NCBI RefSeq assembly: GCF_014648515.1
Contig: NZ_BMRG01000009.1
Coordinates: 42,567 to 78,752, forward strand
DNA: 36,186 nucleotides
Reading direction: 5' to 3'
DNA from: Saccharothrix coeruleofusca
GTDB taxonomy: Bacteria; Actinomycetota; Actinomycetes; Mycobacteriales; Pseudonocardiaceae
This document shows positions 1 to 7,716 of this stretch, one piece after another. Under the pieces are notes generated by a model. The model saw only the letters and a program-made list of their open reading frames with translations. It was not told the DNA's origin and made no database searches. Within the stretch, counting starts at the first letter, position 1; each line of letters opens with the position of its first letter. The translations under genes and the position numbers were made by a program.

Positions 1-331
1 GGACGCTGGGCTCGTGGACGTCCAGCGCGTAGATCCGCGCCGCGCCCGCGACGCCCGCCGCCACGGCTTCCGCGCCGAGCCCGACTCCCATCGCGGCGTA
101 GACCAGGCCGCGCACGGCGATGGTGTTGTCGAGCAGCCGTTCGTGGATCATCCTGCTGGTGGCCCCGGGGGTGAACACGCCGGGGGGAACGCGGAACCGC
201 CATCCGTTCCACTCGTAGGCGCGCGTGGAGCGGATGTCCTCTTTGGGCGTGTTGATGCCGATGATGTGCTCCGCGGGGAGCGGGTCGGGCAACTCCCGGA
301 GGAGATCGGTGCTGGCCGAGGTGGTGTCCAC
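1..331 (-). CDS. Class I SAM-dependent methyltransferase-like protein (3' end outside window)
   Basis: The reading frame starts at a GTG at 331, with GGAG five bases upstream, and runs off the left edge after about 110 codons. An N-terminal segment containing YEWNGWRF and VPPGVFTPG leads into a glycine-rich loop (MGVGLG) followed by an acidic strand end (YALDVHEPSV). This is the layout of motifs I and II of Rossmann-fold methyltransferases, in the style of the small-domain/HemK/PrmA group. Motif I is unusual because the expected acidic residue before the glycines (VLDxGCGxG) is replaced by VYAAMGVG, so catalytic competence is not certain. The gene is divergent from the MFS exporter at 571, and a Zur-type palindrome lies about 60 bases upstream of its start. 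I infer a role in making or modifying a zinc-responsive small molecule; the substrate is unknown and the C-terminus is not visible. Confidence 0.6.
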   Translation of the reverse strand, partial: MDTTSASTDLLRELPDPLPAEHIIGINTPKEDIRSTRAYEWNGWRFRVPPGVFTPGATSRMIHERLLDNTIAVRGLVYAAMGVGLGAEAVAAGVAGAARIYALDVHEPSV

Positions 332-389
332 GTGGTCTCCGCTGTGCTTCGGGCTGCGGAGGACCGCCCTCCGCGCAGCCACAGTAAGC

Positions 390-408
390 AATGAAAATCA
401 TTTTCTTG
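390..408. promoter_or_regulatory. Zur-type zinc-repressor operator (strong candidate)
   Basis: The core TGAAAATCATTTTCT (392-406) is a 7-1-7 palindrome with a single mismatch at the outermost base, in an AT-rich island inside very GC-rich DNA. It closely matches the Zur box of actinobacteria as I recall it (TGAAAATNATTTTCA). It lies about 60 bases upstream of the methyltransferase-like start and about 165 bases upstream of the MFS start, so it could repress the leftward promoter directly. Other Fur-family members (Fur, Nur) bind related palindromes and cannot be ruled out by eye. Confidence 0.6.
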
Positions 409-497
409 TACCCCCGATCGGGTTACTGGGCATCGCGTCCCCTGCTGACCGAGGGTGATCGGCTGGGACGAAGAAACCCTGGATGTCCTAGTGGGAA

Positions 498-512
498 CGA
501 CAACTGTTTTCA
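498..512. promoter_or_regulatory. Second, weaker Zur-like operator before the MFS gene
   Basis: The sequence CGACAACTGTTTTCA is a 7-1-7 imperfect palindrome, with 5 of 7 positions pairing between the arms. It shares about 10 of 15 positions with the Zur consensus. It lies about 60 bases upstream of the MFS start at 571, mirroring the spacing of the stronger box to the opposite gene. A pair of boxes, one per divergent promoter, would make sense, but this one is weak alone. Confidence 0.35.
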
Positions 513-570
513 CTAGAGTGGCCCTCGCCCCCTCGCGGGCGACCTGCCACGACCACATCGAGGAGCAGAC

Positions 571-1815
571 GTGACAGCGCCCGACACCGAGGACCCCGCC
601 CGCGGCGCTCCACCCCGGCGACCGCTGGTGCTCGACAGCCGGTTCCTGCGGCTGTGGTGCGGTGCCACCGCGTCGGGCCTGGCCACCTGGAGCCTGCCGT
701 TCGTCCTGGGACTGGCCGTCCTGGAACGCGAGCTCACCGCGACCGCGCTCGGCGTCGTGCTGGCGGCCCGCACGGTCGGGTTCCTGCTGGCCGTGCCCGT
801 GGCGGGCGTGCTGGCCGACCGGTACTCCCGGCGCGCGGTCGTGCTCTGGGCCGGACTCGCGGCGGCGGCCGCGTCACCGGTGATCGCGCTGGGGCTGGGG
901 CGCTCCACCGCGTTGATGGCCGCGGCGGCCGTCGTCGTCGGCGCGGGTCAGGGCGCGTGCCGCCCCGCGTTCCAGGCGCTCACGGCCGAAGTCGTCGCGG
1001 CCGCCGACCGGCAGCGGGCCAACGCGGCGATGACGATGGCCGTGCGCGTCACCTCCCTGGTGGCGCCGGGCGCGACCGCCCTGCTGGCCGTCGTGGCGGG
1101 GGTCTGGGCACTGCTGATCGGCACCGGAGCGCTGTGGCTGGTCACCGGGCTCCTGCCGCCCTCGGGGCGGGCCGGGCCCGCGCGCGTGGACTCCCGGTTC
1201 GACTTCGCGGGCGACTTCCGCGAGGGCGTGCGCGAGGCGAGGAAGCACCCGTGGTTCCTCGCCGGACTGGGCGCGCTCACCGCGGTGATCGCCACCGGCT
1301 ACTCCGCGACCGGGGTCGCGCTGCCCCTGGTCAGCCGGGACGACTACGGCTCGGAGTTCGTGCTCGCCGCGGCGAGCACCGGCTACACCGCGGGTGCGCT
1401 GGCGGGTGGTCTGCTGATGAGCCGCTGGAAGCCCGTCCGGCAGGGGTGGGTCGCGATGGCCGGACTGGCCGCCTACGGACTGGCACCGCTGAGCCTGGTG
1501 CTCCCCACCGCGCCGATCGTGGTCGTCGCGGCCTACGTCGCGGCGGGGATCGGCATCGAGGTGTTCAACGTGCCGTGGTTCACGGCCATCCAGCACGAGG
1601 TCGCGCCGGACAAGATCGCCAGGGTGTCCTCTTTGGACTTCCTGCTGTCCTACGGCCTCGCCCCGCTCGGGCTGGTGGTGATGGCACCGGCCATCGAGTG
1701 GTGCGGCGCGCCCGCCGTGCTCCTGCTGTGCGCGCTGATCTGCTTCGCGGCACCGGCCGCGGCCGCGCTGCACCCGTCCTCCCGCACCCTGTCGGTCAAC
1801 GGCGCGTGCCGCTGA
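571..1815 (+). CDS. MFS exporter, EntS/MFS_3-like (12 membrane segments)
   Basis: The 414-residue protein begins at GTG with GAGGAG a few bases upstream. It has about twelve hydrophobic segments. The MFS signature loop between segments 2 and 3 (GVLADRYSRR, near residue 85) and a central cytoplasmic stretch (about residues 210-235) are visible. The overall pattern resembles the siderophore-exporter branch (EntS, MFS_3) rather than the 14-segment drug exporters found later in the window. It is divergently transcribed from the methyltransferase-like gene, with Zur-type boxes between them. Inferred role: export of a small molecule, plausibly a zinc chelator, from the cytoplasm under zinc starvation. 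Multidrug efflux or a lysophospholipid-type transporter are alternatives. The 160 bases after its stop hold no convincing gene or terminator. Confidence 0.75.
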   Translation: MTAPDTEDPARGAPPRRPLVLDSRFLRLWCGATASGLATWSLPFVLGLAVLERELTATALGVVLAARTVGFLLAVPVAGVLADRYSRRAVVLWAGLAAAAASPVIALGLGRSTALMAAAAVVVGAGQGACRPAFQALTAEVVAAADRQRANAAMTMAVRVTSLVAPGATALLAVVAGVWALLIGTGALWLVTGLLPPSGRAGPARVDSRFDFAGDFREGVREARKHPWFLAGLGALTAVIATGYSATGVALPLVSRDDYGSEFVLAAASTGYTAGALAGGLLMSRWKPVRQGWVAMAGLAAYGLAPLSLVLPTAPIVVVAAYVAAGIGIEVFNVPWFTAIQHEVAPDKIARVSSLDFLLSYGLAPLGLVVMAPAIEWCGAPAVLLLCALICFAAPAAAALHPSSRTLSVNGACR

Positions 1816-1976
1816 GGTCGGCTGGAGCGGGGTCGTTCAGCGGTGGGCGGCGGGGCAGGGCACGCCCCCGACGGAACTCCCGGCGGAGCGGCGTTTCGGC
1901 AACGTCCGCCCCGCCAGGGGTTCCCCATCCGCGCACCGAAGCCCCTCGAAGCCGCCTCAGCCCGAGGACAGGGGTT

Positions 1977-4900
1977 TCAGAGCACGATCTTGTACGCCCG
2001 GATGACGCTCACCTGACCCGTGTCGCCCGCGGCGTCGGTGACGGTGGCGCGCAACGAGGCGAACTCGGCGCCGTCGTCGTGCGCCACGACCGCCTCGCCG
2101 TCGACGACCGGCGTCCTCCGCCACGTGGCACCGTCGTCGAACGACACCTCCACGTCGACGCGCCGCACCTCCGGCGTGCCCGGCTGCTGCTCGACCTCCA
2201 CCGGAATCTCGAGAACGCGGTCACGTGTCGCGTTGTCGTCGTCGAGCTCCGGCAGGAACCGCGGCACCGACATCGGCAACGCCTTCGGGCCGTCGGTGTG
2301 CGCCGACCGGAACGTCCACACCCCCAGGACCCTCGTGGACACGTCCGACACCGATCGCGACTGCTCCACTTCGACGCGGTAGGCGGCCTCGGCGGTGGGA
2401 ACCCAGAAGTCCTCGTACTGGCGCGTCGTGGTCTCGCCGAACCGCACCCCCTCCCGGAACAGCGTGACCCGCCCCTTGGCGGACGGGCTGTCGCCCTGCC
2501 CGCCGTTGGAGTCGGTGAACAGGGGAACCGCCACGCCGATGGTGGCGCCGTGGCGCGTCAACGCCCCGTCCCCGACGGACGGGCCGAACACCGCGGTGTT
2601 GAGCTCCTGCCGGTAGGACTGGCCGATCCCGACCGACCGGGCCGGGAGCCTGAGCATGACCTCGGTGTTGCCGTCCGCGGAACGCTGCTCGAAGCCCCAG
2701 CTCCAGTCGACGTCCTCGCTGGCGGTGACGAGGTCCACGGCCTGCCCGCCCTCCGGCACCGCCGTGTCCGTGCCGATGGCGGGCCGGGGCGCCGCGTTCA
2801 CCAGGTACTGCTTCCCCGGACCCGCGGACCGGATGTCGCTGGTCACCTCGGCCAGCTCGGACGCCTCCGCCGTGCGCTCGTAGCCGGTGGGCAGCCCGCC
2901 GGTTTCGGTCCAGTGCAGGCGGTAGGTCACCGGGGTCTTCCCATCACGCGGTGTTCCGGCGAACTGCGCGCCGAACGACGTGCTGAAGTCGGGGGAGTCC
3001 GGCCCGATCTGCGCGGTGAGGACGGTTCTGCCCATGGTGGACATCGTCACGGTCTCGGGCTTGCCCGCCGTCGTCGCGGTGAACAGCACGTAGCCGCCGC
3101 GCTGCCGCGCCGCCGGGTCCGGGGTGCTCATCCTCACCGGCTTGGCCGCGCGCGCGTCGAGCACGACGTGCGCTTCGCCGTCCAGCTCCAGCTTCGGCTG
3201 TGCCAGGATCGCGTACCTGCGGTCCTGGCCGGTGATCGTGGAGTACACGCGGTACTCGCCCTTCGGCAGGCGAAGGGGTTTGCCCGCTTCGGGTTCCCTG
3301 TCCACCAGGTGCTTGCGACCCGTCGCGACGTTGACGACCGTGGTCCGGAAGAAGTCGGACGGCGCGCCGTCGAAGTCGAGGTGGGTGAGCGCGAGGTCGT
3401 GGTGCTCGACCTCGCGGTTGACGCTGAGCAGCGTGCGCAGGTCGGCACCACCGGAGGCGATCAGCGCCCCGGCGTAGGTCCCGTCCGGCGCGGGAACCGC
3501 CGTGTCGGCCGTGATCGTCGCCCTCGCCTCGCCACCGGCGGGCACGGTCAGCCGCGCGGGTGACACGGTGAACATCCCGGCAGGCGCCTCGCCGCCGGGT
3601 CCGGTCACGTGCACCGCCAGGTCCAGCGCCACCGGCTCGGCACCGGAGTTGCGGTACGTCACCTCGCGGCTGACCCGCTCGTCGTCCTCGTGGGGCCACT
3701 GGCGCACCCCGAGGTCCACGTTGCCCGGCTCGGCGATCACCGTCCGGGCCATCGCCTTCGGCACGTCCACCCGGCCCGCGCCCTGCTCGAACGGCGCGAA
3801 TCCCGCCCCGGCCGTCGCCGAGCCCATGATCGCCGCCTTGATCCGCTCACCCGACCAGTCCGGGTGCCGCTGCTTGAGCAGCGCGGCGACGCCTGCCACG
3901 TGCGGTGTCGCCATCGACGTCCCGGACATCGCGACGTGTCCTTCGGTGCCCGCTCGCGCGGCCACGATCTCCATGCCGGGAGCGGTCACGTCCGGCTTCA
4001 CCGCACCGGTCGCGGTCGGCCCGCGACCGGAGAACCCCGCGACGTCGTCGGCGCGGTCCACCGCGCCCACCGACAACGCCGACTCCGCGCTGGAGGGTGT
4101 GCTGATCGTGCCCGGCGACGGCCCGCCGTTGCCCGCGGCGGCGACGAAGAGCACGCCCTTCTCGCGGGAGAACCGGTCGACCGCCTCCTCCAGCAGGTCG
4201 ATCTCCGGTGTGTCCGTGTTGCCGAAGCTCATGTTGACGATCTGCGCTCCCTGGTCGACCGCCCACTGCATGGCCATGAGCGCCGCGGAGTCGCTGCAAC
4301 CGCCGATACCGGGCACGCAGATCTGGCCGTCGAGCAGTTGCGCGTCCGGCGCGATGCCGCGGTACCGCTCGTCGGTGCCCGCGATCGTGGAGGCGATGTG
4401 GGTGCCGTGGCTCCGCTCGGCGGGCTCGACGGGCACTCCGGTGAAGTTGCGCTCCGCGATCACCTTGCCCGCCAGGTCGGGATGCGCGCCGTCGATGCCG
4501 CCGTCGAGCACGGCGACCTTCACCCCTCGGCCGGTCAGCCCGGCCTGCCACGCGACCGGAGCGCCGATCTGCTTCGCGCTCCGCTCCAGGGTGAGCTTGC
4601 GCTTGCCGTCCAGCCACACCTTCTCCACCGCGCCGTCGCGCAACGCCGCCCACGACTGGCCCGACTTCGCCACGGTGCCGGTGACCACGTTCAACGCGGG
4701 GACCGACTCCGCGACCGACATCGTGCTCAGATCCGCTCGCGCTCCCGCGGCGGGACGCACGATCACCGGCACCGTCGACCGCTCCGCGTCGTCGTACCCG
4801 AACTCCACCAGCGAGGTCACGTCGAACAGCCGCCGGTCGAGCTTGCCGCCCGCTATCAGCGGCTCCGCGTCGTCGGGGACGACGTACTGCCGCCCGTTCT

Positions 4901-5147
4901 CCGAGTACGTCGTGACGGGAACGTCCTCCCGTCCTGGCCCCGGCGTGTGCGAAACGATCCGGTCGCCCGCGACGACGACGCGGTCACCGGTGATCAGAGT
5001 GACGGTGCGGTGCGCCTCTCCTGACGGCGGCGCGACCCCATCCGCGGCCTGTGCCCGCACGACCGGTGCCCCACCGGTCGCCACGCCCGCCGAGATGACG
5101 AGGGCGGTGATACCCGTGCGAGCCCACCCCCATGGCCCTGTTCCCAC
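1977..5147 (-). CDS. Secreted subtilisin-family (S8) serine protease, 1056 aa
   Basis: Translation starts at a GTG at 5147; AGGAGG lies four bases upstream, which fixes the start. A signal peptide ends near residue 34 (AQA). A pro-region follows to about residue 190, then the S8 domain (about 200-470). All catalytic elements are present: Asp215 in VLDGGIDG, His247 in SHGTH, Asn340 in AAGNGG and Ser411 in SGTSMATP. The long C-terminal part (about 480-1056) looks like beta-sandwich domains, beginning with a conserved segment on averaged N-terminal flanking structure (VDLGVRQW onwards). It should act outside the cell as an endopeptidase. The gene stands alone, with 543 non-coding bases upstream. 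It resembles the large exported subtilases common in Streptomyces and Pseudonocardiaceae; the physiological substrate cannot be told. Confidence 0.92.
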   Translation of the reverse strand: MGTGPWGWARTGITALVISAGVATGGAPVVRAQAADGVAPPSGEAHRTVTLITGDRVVVAGDRIVSHTPGPGREDVPVTTYSENGRQYVVPDDAEPLIAGGKLDRRLFDVTSLVEFGYDDAERSTVPVIVRPAAGARADLSTMSVAESVPALNVVTGTVAKSGQSWAALRDGAVEKVWLDGKRKLTLERSAKQIGAPVAWQAGLTGRGVKVAVLDGGIDGAHPDLAGKVIAERNFTGVPVEPAERSHGTHIASTIAGTDERYRGIAPDAQLLDGQICVPGIGGCSDSAALMAMQWAVDQGAQIVNMSFGNTDTPEIDLLEEAVDRFSREKGVLFVAAAGNGGPSPGTISTPSSAESALSVGAVDRADDVAGFSGRGPTATGAVKPDVTAPGMEIVAARAGTEGHVAMSGTSMATPHVAGVAALLKQRHPDWSGERIKAAIMGSATAGAGFAPFEQGAGRVDVPKAMARTVIAEPGNVDLGVRQWPHEDDERVSREVTYRNSGAEPVALDLAVHVTGPGGEAPAGMFTVSPARLTVPAGGEARATITADTAVPAPDGTYAGALIASGGADLRTLLSVNREVEHHDLALTHLDFDGAPSDFFRTTVVNVATGRKHLVDREPEAGKPLRLPKGEYRVYSTITGQDRRYAILAQPKLELDGEAHVVLDARAAKPVRMSTPDPAARQRGGYVLFTATTAGKPETVTMSTMGRTVLTAQIGPDSPDFSTSFGAQFAGTPRDGKTPVTYRLHWTETGGLPTGYERTAEASELAEVTSDIRSAGPGKQYLVNAAPRPAIGTDTAVPEGGQAVDLVTASEDVDWSWGFEQRSADGNTEVMLRLPARSVGIGQSYRQELNTAVFGPSVGDGALTRHGATIGVAVPLFTDSNGGQGDSPSAKGRVTLFREGVRFGETTTRQYEDFWVPTAEAAYRVEVEQSRSVSDVSTRVLGVWTFRSAHTDGPKALPMSVPRFLPELDDDNATRDRVLEIPVEVEQQPGTPEVRRVDVEVSFDDGATWRRTPVVDGEAVVAHDDGAEFASLRATVTDAAGDTGQVSVIRAYKIVL

Positions 5148-5690
5148 TGAACCTCCTGCGTCGGGAGATATCCGTAGCCGCCCGTCGGCCGCTGCCCGCG
5201 TTGGCTGTCATTCACGCCCCTATTCGGCGAGTCGACGCCATCGCGGGATTCCGACTGCGGACGCTCATTCCGGCGGCCATTGCAGGTTGCCAGGCCGGGG
5301 AAGTGCGCGGTGGGTGATCTCGGAGCGGCACGCTCGCCGACCCCGTAGTCACGGACGGTGATAAGAGCTGCTACCGTCGTTGCGGCGGTGTTGTTCGTCG
5401 ACGTGGAAGAGTTCGGCTCTGCCCGATCGGACACGGATATGCGGACCTTGCGGCCTCCGCCATTCGGTCGAATGGGTTGTCGTCGAGCGGTCGGCTCGCG
5501 AATTCAACAGGCGTTTTGTTGGCGGCGCTGAGCGCCGCGCGGCGGCAGGTGGTGTTCGAATGCTCGGTTCGCGCAGCTTCCCGGTAGGCGAACCGCGTTT
5601 TTCCGACCTGTCGTCGAGTACGTGGTGAACGGCGGTCGCGATAACATGCGCCCATGTTCCTGAACGACTTCGAACGGGGCTGAGCGGGTC
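5148..5690. other. Intergenic region between protease and sensor kinase, no convincing gene
   Basis: This 543-base gap separates divergent genes and so should hold the promoters of the protease (leftward) and the two-component operon (rightward). GC content drops noticeably around 5360-5650. Short open frames exist on both strands but their codon use and composition do not look coding. A small hairpin (GGCGC-TGA-GCGCC, 5524-5536) is visible. I see no clear operator or RNA structure otherwise. Confidence 0.5.
5654..5683 (+). CDS. Possible 9-codon leader ORF (MFLNDFERG)
   Basis: ATG at 5654 opens a nine-residue frame that stops seven bases before the histidine kinase start. A -10-like GATAACAT (5639-5646) lies just upstream, so a leaderless transcript could begin at or near this ATG. 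Translation of the short frame could then be coupled to the kinase, whose own ribosome site is weak. This may equally be chance; no conservation can be checked here. Confidence 0.15.
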   Translation: MFLNDFERG

Positions 5691-6980
5691 ATGGCCAGGG
5701 CGGGGGGCGGTGGCCTGTCACGCGGCACGTGGTGGCGGGGGGAAGCGGTCACGGCGACGGCGTTCGCGCTGTGCGTGCTCGGCGGCGTGGTGCGGGCCGA
5801 CGGCACGCTGTCACCGCCGCCCGCCGCGGCCTACTTCATCGCCGCGCTGTCCTGCGCCGTGCTGCCCGCGCGGCACCGGGCGCCGCTGGTCGTCCTGGCC
5901 GCTACGACCGCGGGCGGCGTGCTGGTGTCACCCCTGGGGCTGTTGCCGACTCCGCTGATCGTGGCCCCCGTCCTGGTCGCCGCCTACTCCTACGCGCTCA
6001 CCGCCCGCGACGAACGGCGCGCGGTGGTCGTGGTCTCGCTGACCTCCCTGGCGCTGCTCGCCTCCACCCCGCTGTTCGGGCACCTCTCGTGGCAGGACAC
6101 GAGCCGGGTGGTGGCGGTGGCCGCGTTCCCGCTGATGGCCGGCCTGCTCGGTCGCTCGGTGCGCAACCGGCGGGCCTACCTGGCGGCGCTGGAGGAGCGG
6201 GCCCGGCGGGCCGAGGAGAGCCGGGAGAGCGAGGCGCGCCAGCGGGTGGCGGAGGAGCGGGTGCGCATCGCGCGGGAGCTGCACGACCTCGTGGCCCACC
6301 AGATCACCCTGGCCAACGCGCAGGCCAACGTCGCCGCCCACCTGTTCGACCGCCGCCCGGAGCAGACCCGCAAGAGCCTGGAGGAGATCGTCGGGACCAC
6401 CAGCGACGCGCTCGACGAGCTGCGGGCCACGGTCGGCCTGCTGCGCCAGTCCGGGGACGCGGCCACGCCCGCCGATCCGGCGCCGGGGCTGTCCCGGCTG
6501 CCCGCGCTCATCGAGTCCTTCCACCGCGCAGGCCTGGAGGTGTCGGTGCGGCAGGAGGGCACGCCCAGACCGCTGCCGCCGGGGCTGGACCTCACCGCCT
6601 ACCGCATCGTCCAGGAGGCGCTGACCAACGTGACCAAGCACGCGGGCACCGGTAGCGCCGGGGTGCGCCTCACGTGGGAGCACGACCGCGTGACCATCGC
6701 CGTCGCCGATGACGGAAGGGGCGTCCGCCCGGCGCCCACCGCGTCCGGGGTGCCGGGCCGCCCGCCCGGTTACGGCCTGATCGGCATGCGTGAACGCGCC
6801 ACCGCGGTCGGCGGGCAGCTCTCCGCGGGCAAGCGCGCGGAGGGCGGGTTCCTCGTCTCCGCCCAGCTGCCCCTCCCACCCGCCAAGGACGCGACGCGGA
6901 GAACCGGCGCGGCGACGACCGGCGCGGGTCCGGTGGCGGATTCGGCAACGGGTGACGGGGAGCCGGGAGGGGCGCCGTGA
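5691..6980 (+). CDS. Two-component sensor histidine kinase, NarL/DesK-type (HisKA_3)
   Basis: The 429-residue protein has four to six hydrophobic segments in residues 17-155, a short charged linker likely forming a coiled coil (about 160-190), and a HisKA_3 dimerisation domain. The phospho-acceptor is His198 in ARELHDLVAHQI. The ATP-binding domain follows, with the N box around Asn313 (QEALTNVTKHA), the G1 box DDGRG (340-344) and the G2 box GYGLIGMRER (360-369). No extracellular sensor domain is evident, so the stimulus is probably sensed in or near the membrane. The ATG at 5691 is the annotated start, but a recognisable ribosome site is weak. It overlaps the response regulator by four bases (GTGA) and must be co-translated with it. 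The C-terminal tail (about 400-429) is low-complexity Gly/Ala/Thr. Confidence 0.9.
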   Translation: MARAGGGGLSRGTWWRGEAVTATAFALCVLGGVVRADGTLSPPPAAAYFIAALSCAVLPARHRAPLVVLAATTAGGVLVSPLGLLPTPLIVAPVLVAAYSYALTARDERRAVVVVSLTSLALLASTPLFGHLSWQDTSRVVAVAAFPLMAGLLGRSVRNRRAYLAALEERARRAEESRESEARQRVAEERVRIARELHDLVAHQITLANAQANVAAHLFDRRPEQTRKSLEEIVGTTSDALDELRATVGLLRQSGDAATPADPAPGLSRLPALIESFHRAGLEVSVRQEGTPRPLPPGLDLTAYRIVQEALTNVTKHAGTGSAGVRLTWEHDRVTIAVADDGRGVRPAPTASGVPGRPPGYGLIGMRERATAVGGQLSAGKRAEGGFLVSAQLPLPPAKDATRRTGAATTGAGPVADSATGDGEPGGAP

Positions 6981-7669
6981 CGCTGCGAGTGCTCCTCGCC
7001 GACGATCAGGCCCTGCTGCGCGGCGCTTTCCGGGTGCTCCTCGACAGCGCCGACGACATCACCGTGGTCGGCGAGGCCGCCGACGGCGACGAGGCGGTGC
7101 GGCTCACCAGGCGGTTGCGCCCGGACGTGGTGGTCATGGACATCCGCATGCCCAGGGTGGACGGCATCACCGCCACGTCGCGGATCTGCGCGGACCCGGA
7201 ACTGCGCGCCAGCCGCGTCCTGATCCTCACCACGTACGAGACCGACGAGCACGTCGCCCAGGCGCTGCGGGCGGGGGCGGGCGGTTTCATCGGCAAGGGC
7301 ATCGGGGCCGAGGGCCTGCTGGACGCCGTGCGCACGATCGCGGGCGGGGAGACCCTGCTGTCCCCGACCGCGACCCGCTCCCTGGTCGCCCGTTTCCTGG
7401 CCATGCCCGACGACACCGCGCCGCACCACGCCGACCGGCTCGCCGTGCTCACCCCGCGCGAGCGCGAGGTGGTGACCCTGGTCGCGACCGGCCTGTCCAA
7501 CCAGGAGATCGCCGAGCGGATGGTCGTGAGCCCTTTCACCGTCCGCGCCCACGCGCAGCGCGCCATGACGAAGCTGGGGGCCCGCGACCGGGCGCAACTG
7601 GTCGTCATCGCCTACCGGACGGGCCTGGCACAGGCCGACCCTCGCGGTAGCTCCGACCGCCTGCCGTAG
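6977..7669 (+). CDS. NarL/LuxR-family response regulator
   Basis: The 230-residue protein starts at a GTG overlapping the kinase stop. The receiver domain shows the acidic pair Asp9/Asp10, the phosphorylation site Asp55 (VVVMDIRMP), the switch Thr85/Thr86 and Lys106 (GGFIGKG). The C-terminal LuxR-type helix-turn-helix (about 155-215) begins LTPREREVV and contains SNQEIAERM and SPFTVRAH. It should bind DNA as a phosphorylated dimer downstream of the adjacent kinase. It is not DosR, since the partner kinase lacks GAF domains. The target is not identifiable from sequence; the neighbouring protease and the convergent monooxygenase/MFS pair are candidates by position only. It ends 47 bases from the convergent monooxygenase gene. 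Confidence 0.92.
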   Translation: MTLRVLLADDQALLRGAFRVLLDSADDITVVGEAADGDEAVRLTRRLRPDVVVMDIRMPRVDGITATSRICADPELRASRVLILTTYETDEHVAQALRAGAGGFIGKGIGAEGLLDAVRTIAGGETLLSPTATRSLVARFLAMPDDTAPHHADRLAVLTPREREVVTLVATGLSNQEIAERMVVSPFTVRAHAQRAMTKLGARDRAQLVVIAYRTGLAQADPRGSSDRLP

Positions 7670-7716
7670 CCGGTCGCCGGGATCGCCCCGGAAGGGCGTG
7701 GTGCTGCCGCGTCACG

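Noticed and set aside
14-394. Plus-strand open frame across the left edge
   Set aside because: It is antisense to the methyltransferase-like frame, Arg/Pro/Gly-rich without domain features, and the minus frame has a ribosome site and motif I.
654-3563. 969-codon plus-strand frame running through the MFS gene and into the protease
   Set aside because: Shadow frame of two confident genes; composition is Arg/Gly/Ala/His-rich and shows no domain.
3502-5361. 619-codon plus-strand frame antisense to the protease
   Set aside because: Complement of a gene with all catalytic residues of the S8 family; Ser/Pro/Ala/Thr-rich shadow.
5691-7669. The two-component pair as the DosS/DosR system that could use the box at hmp
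   Set aside because: The kinase has membrane segments and no GAF domains, unlike DosS/DevS; it is a generic NarL-type pair.
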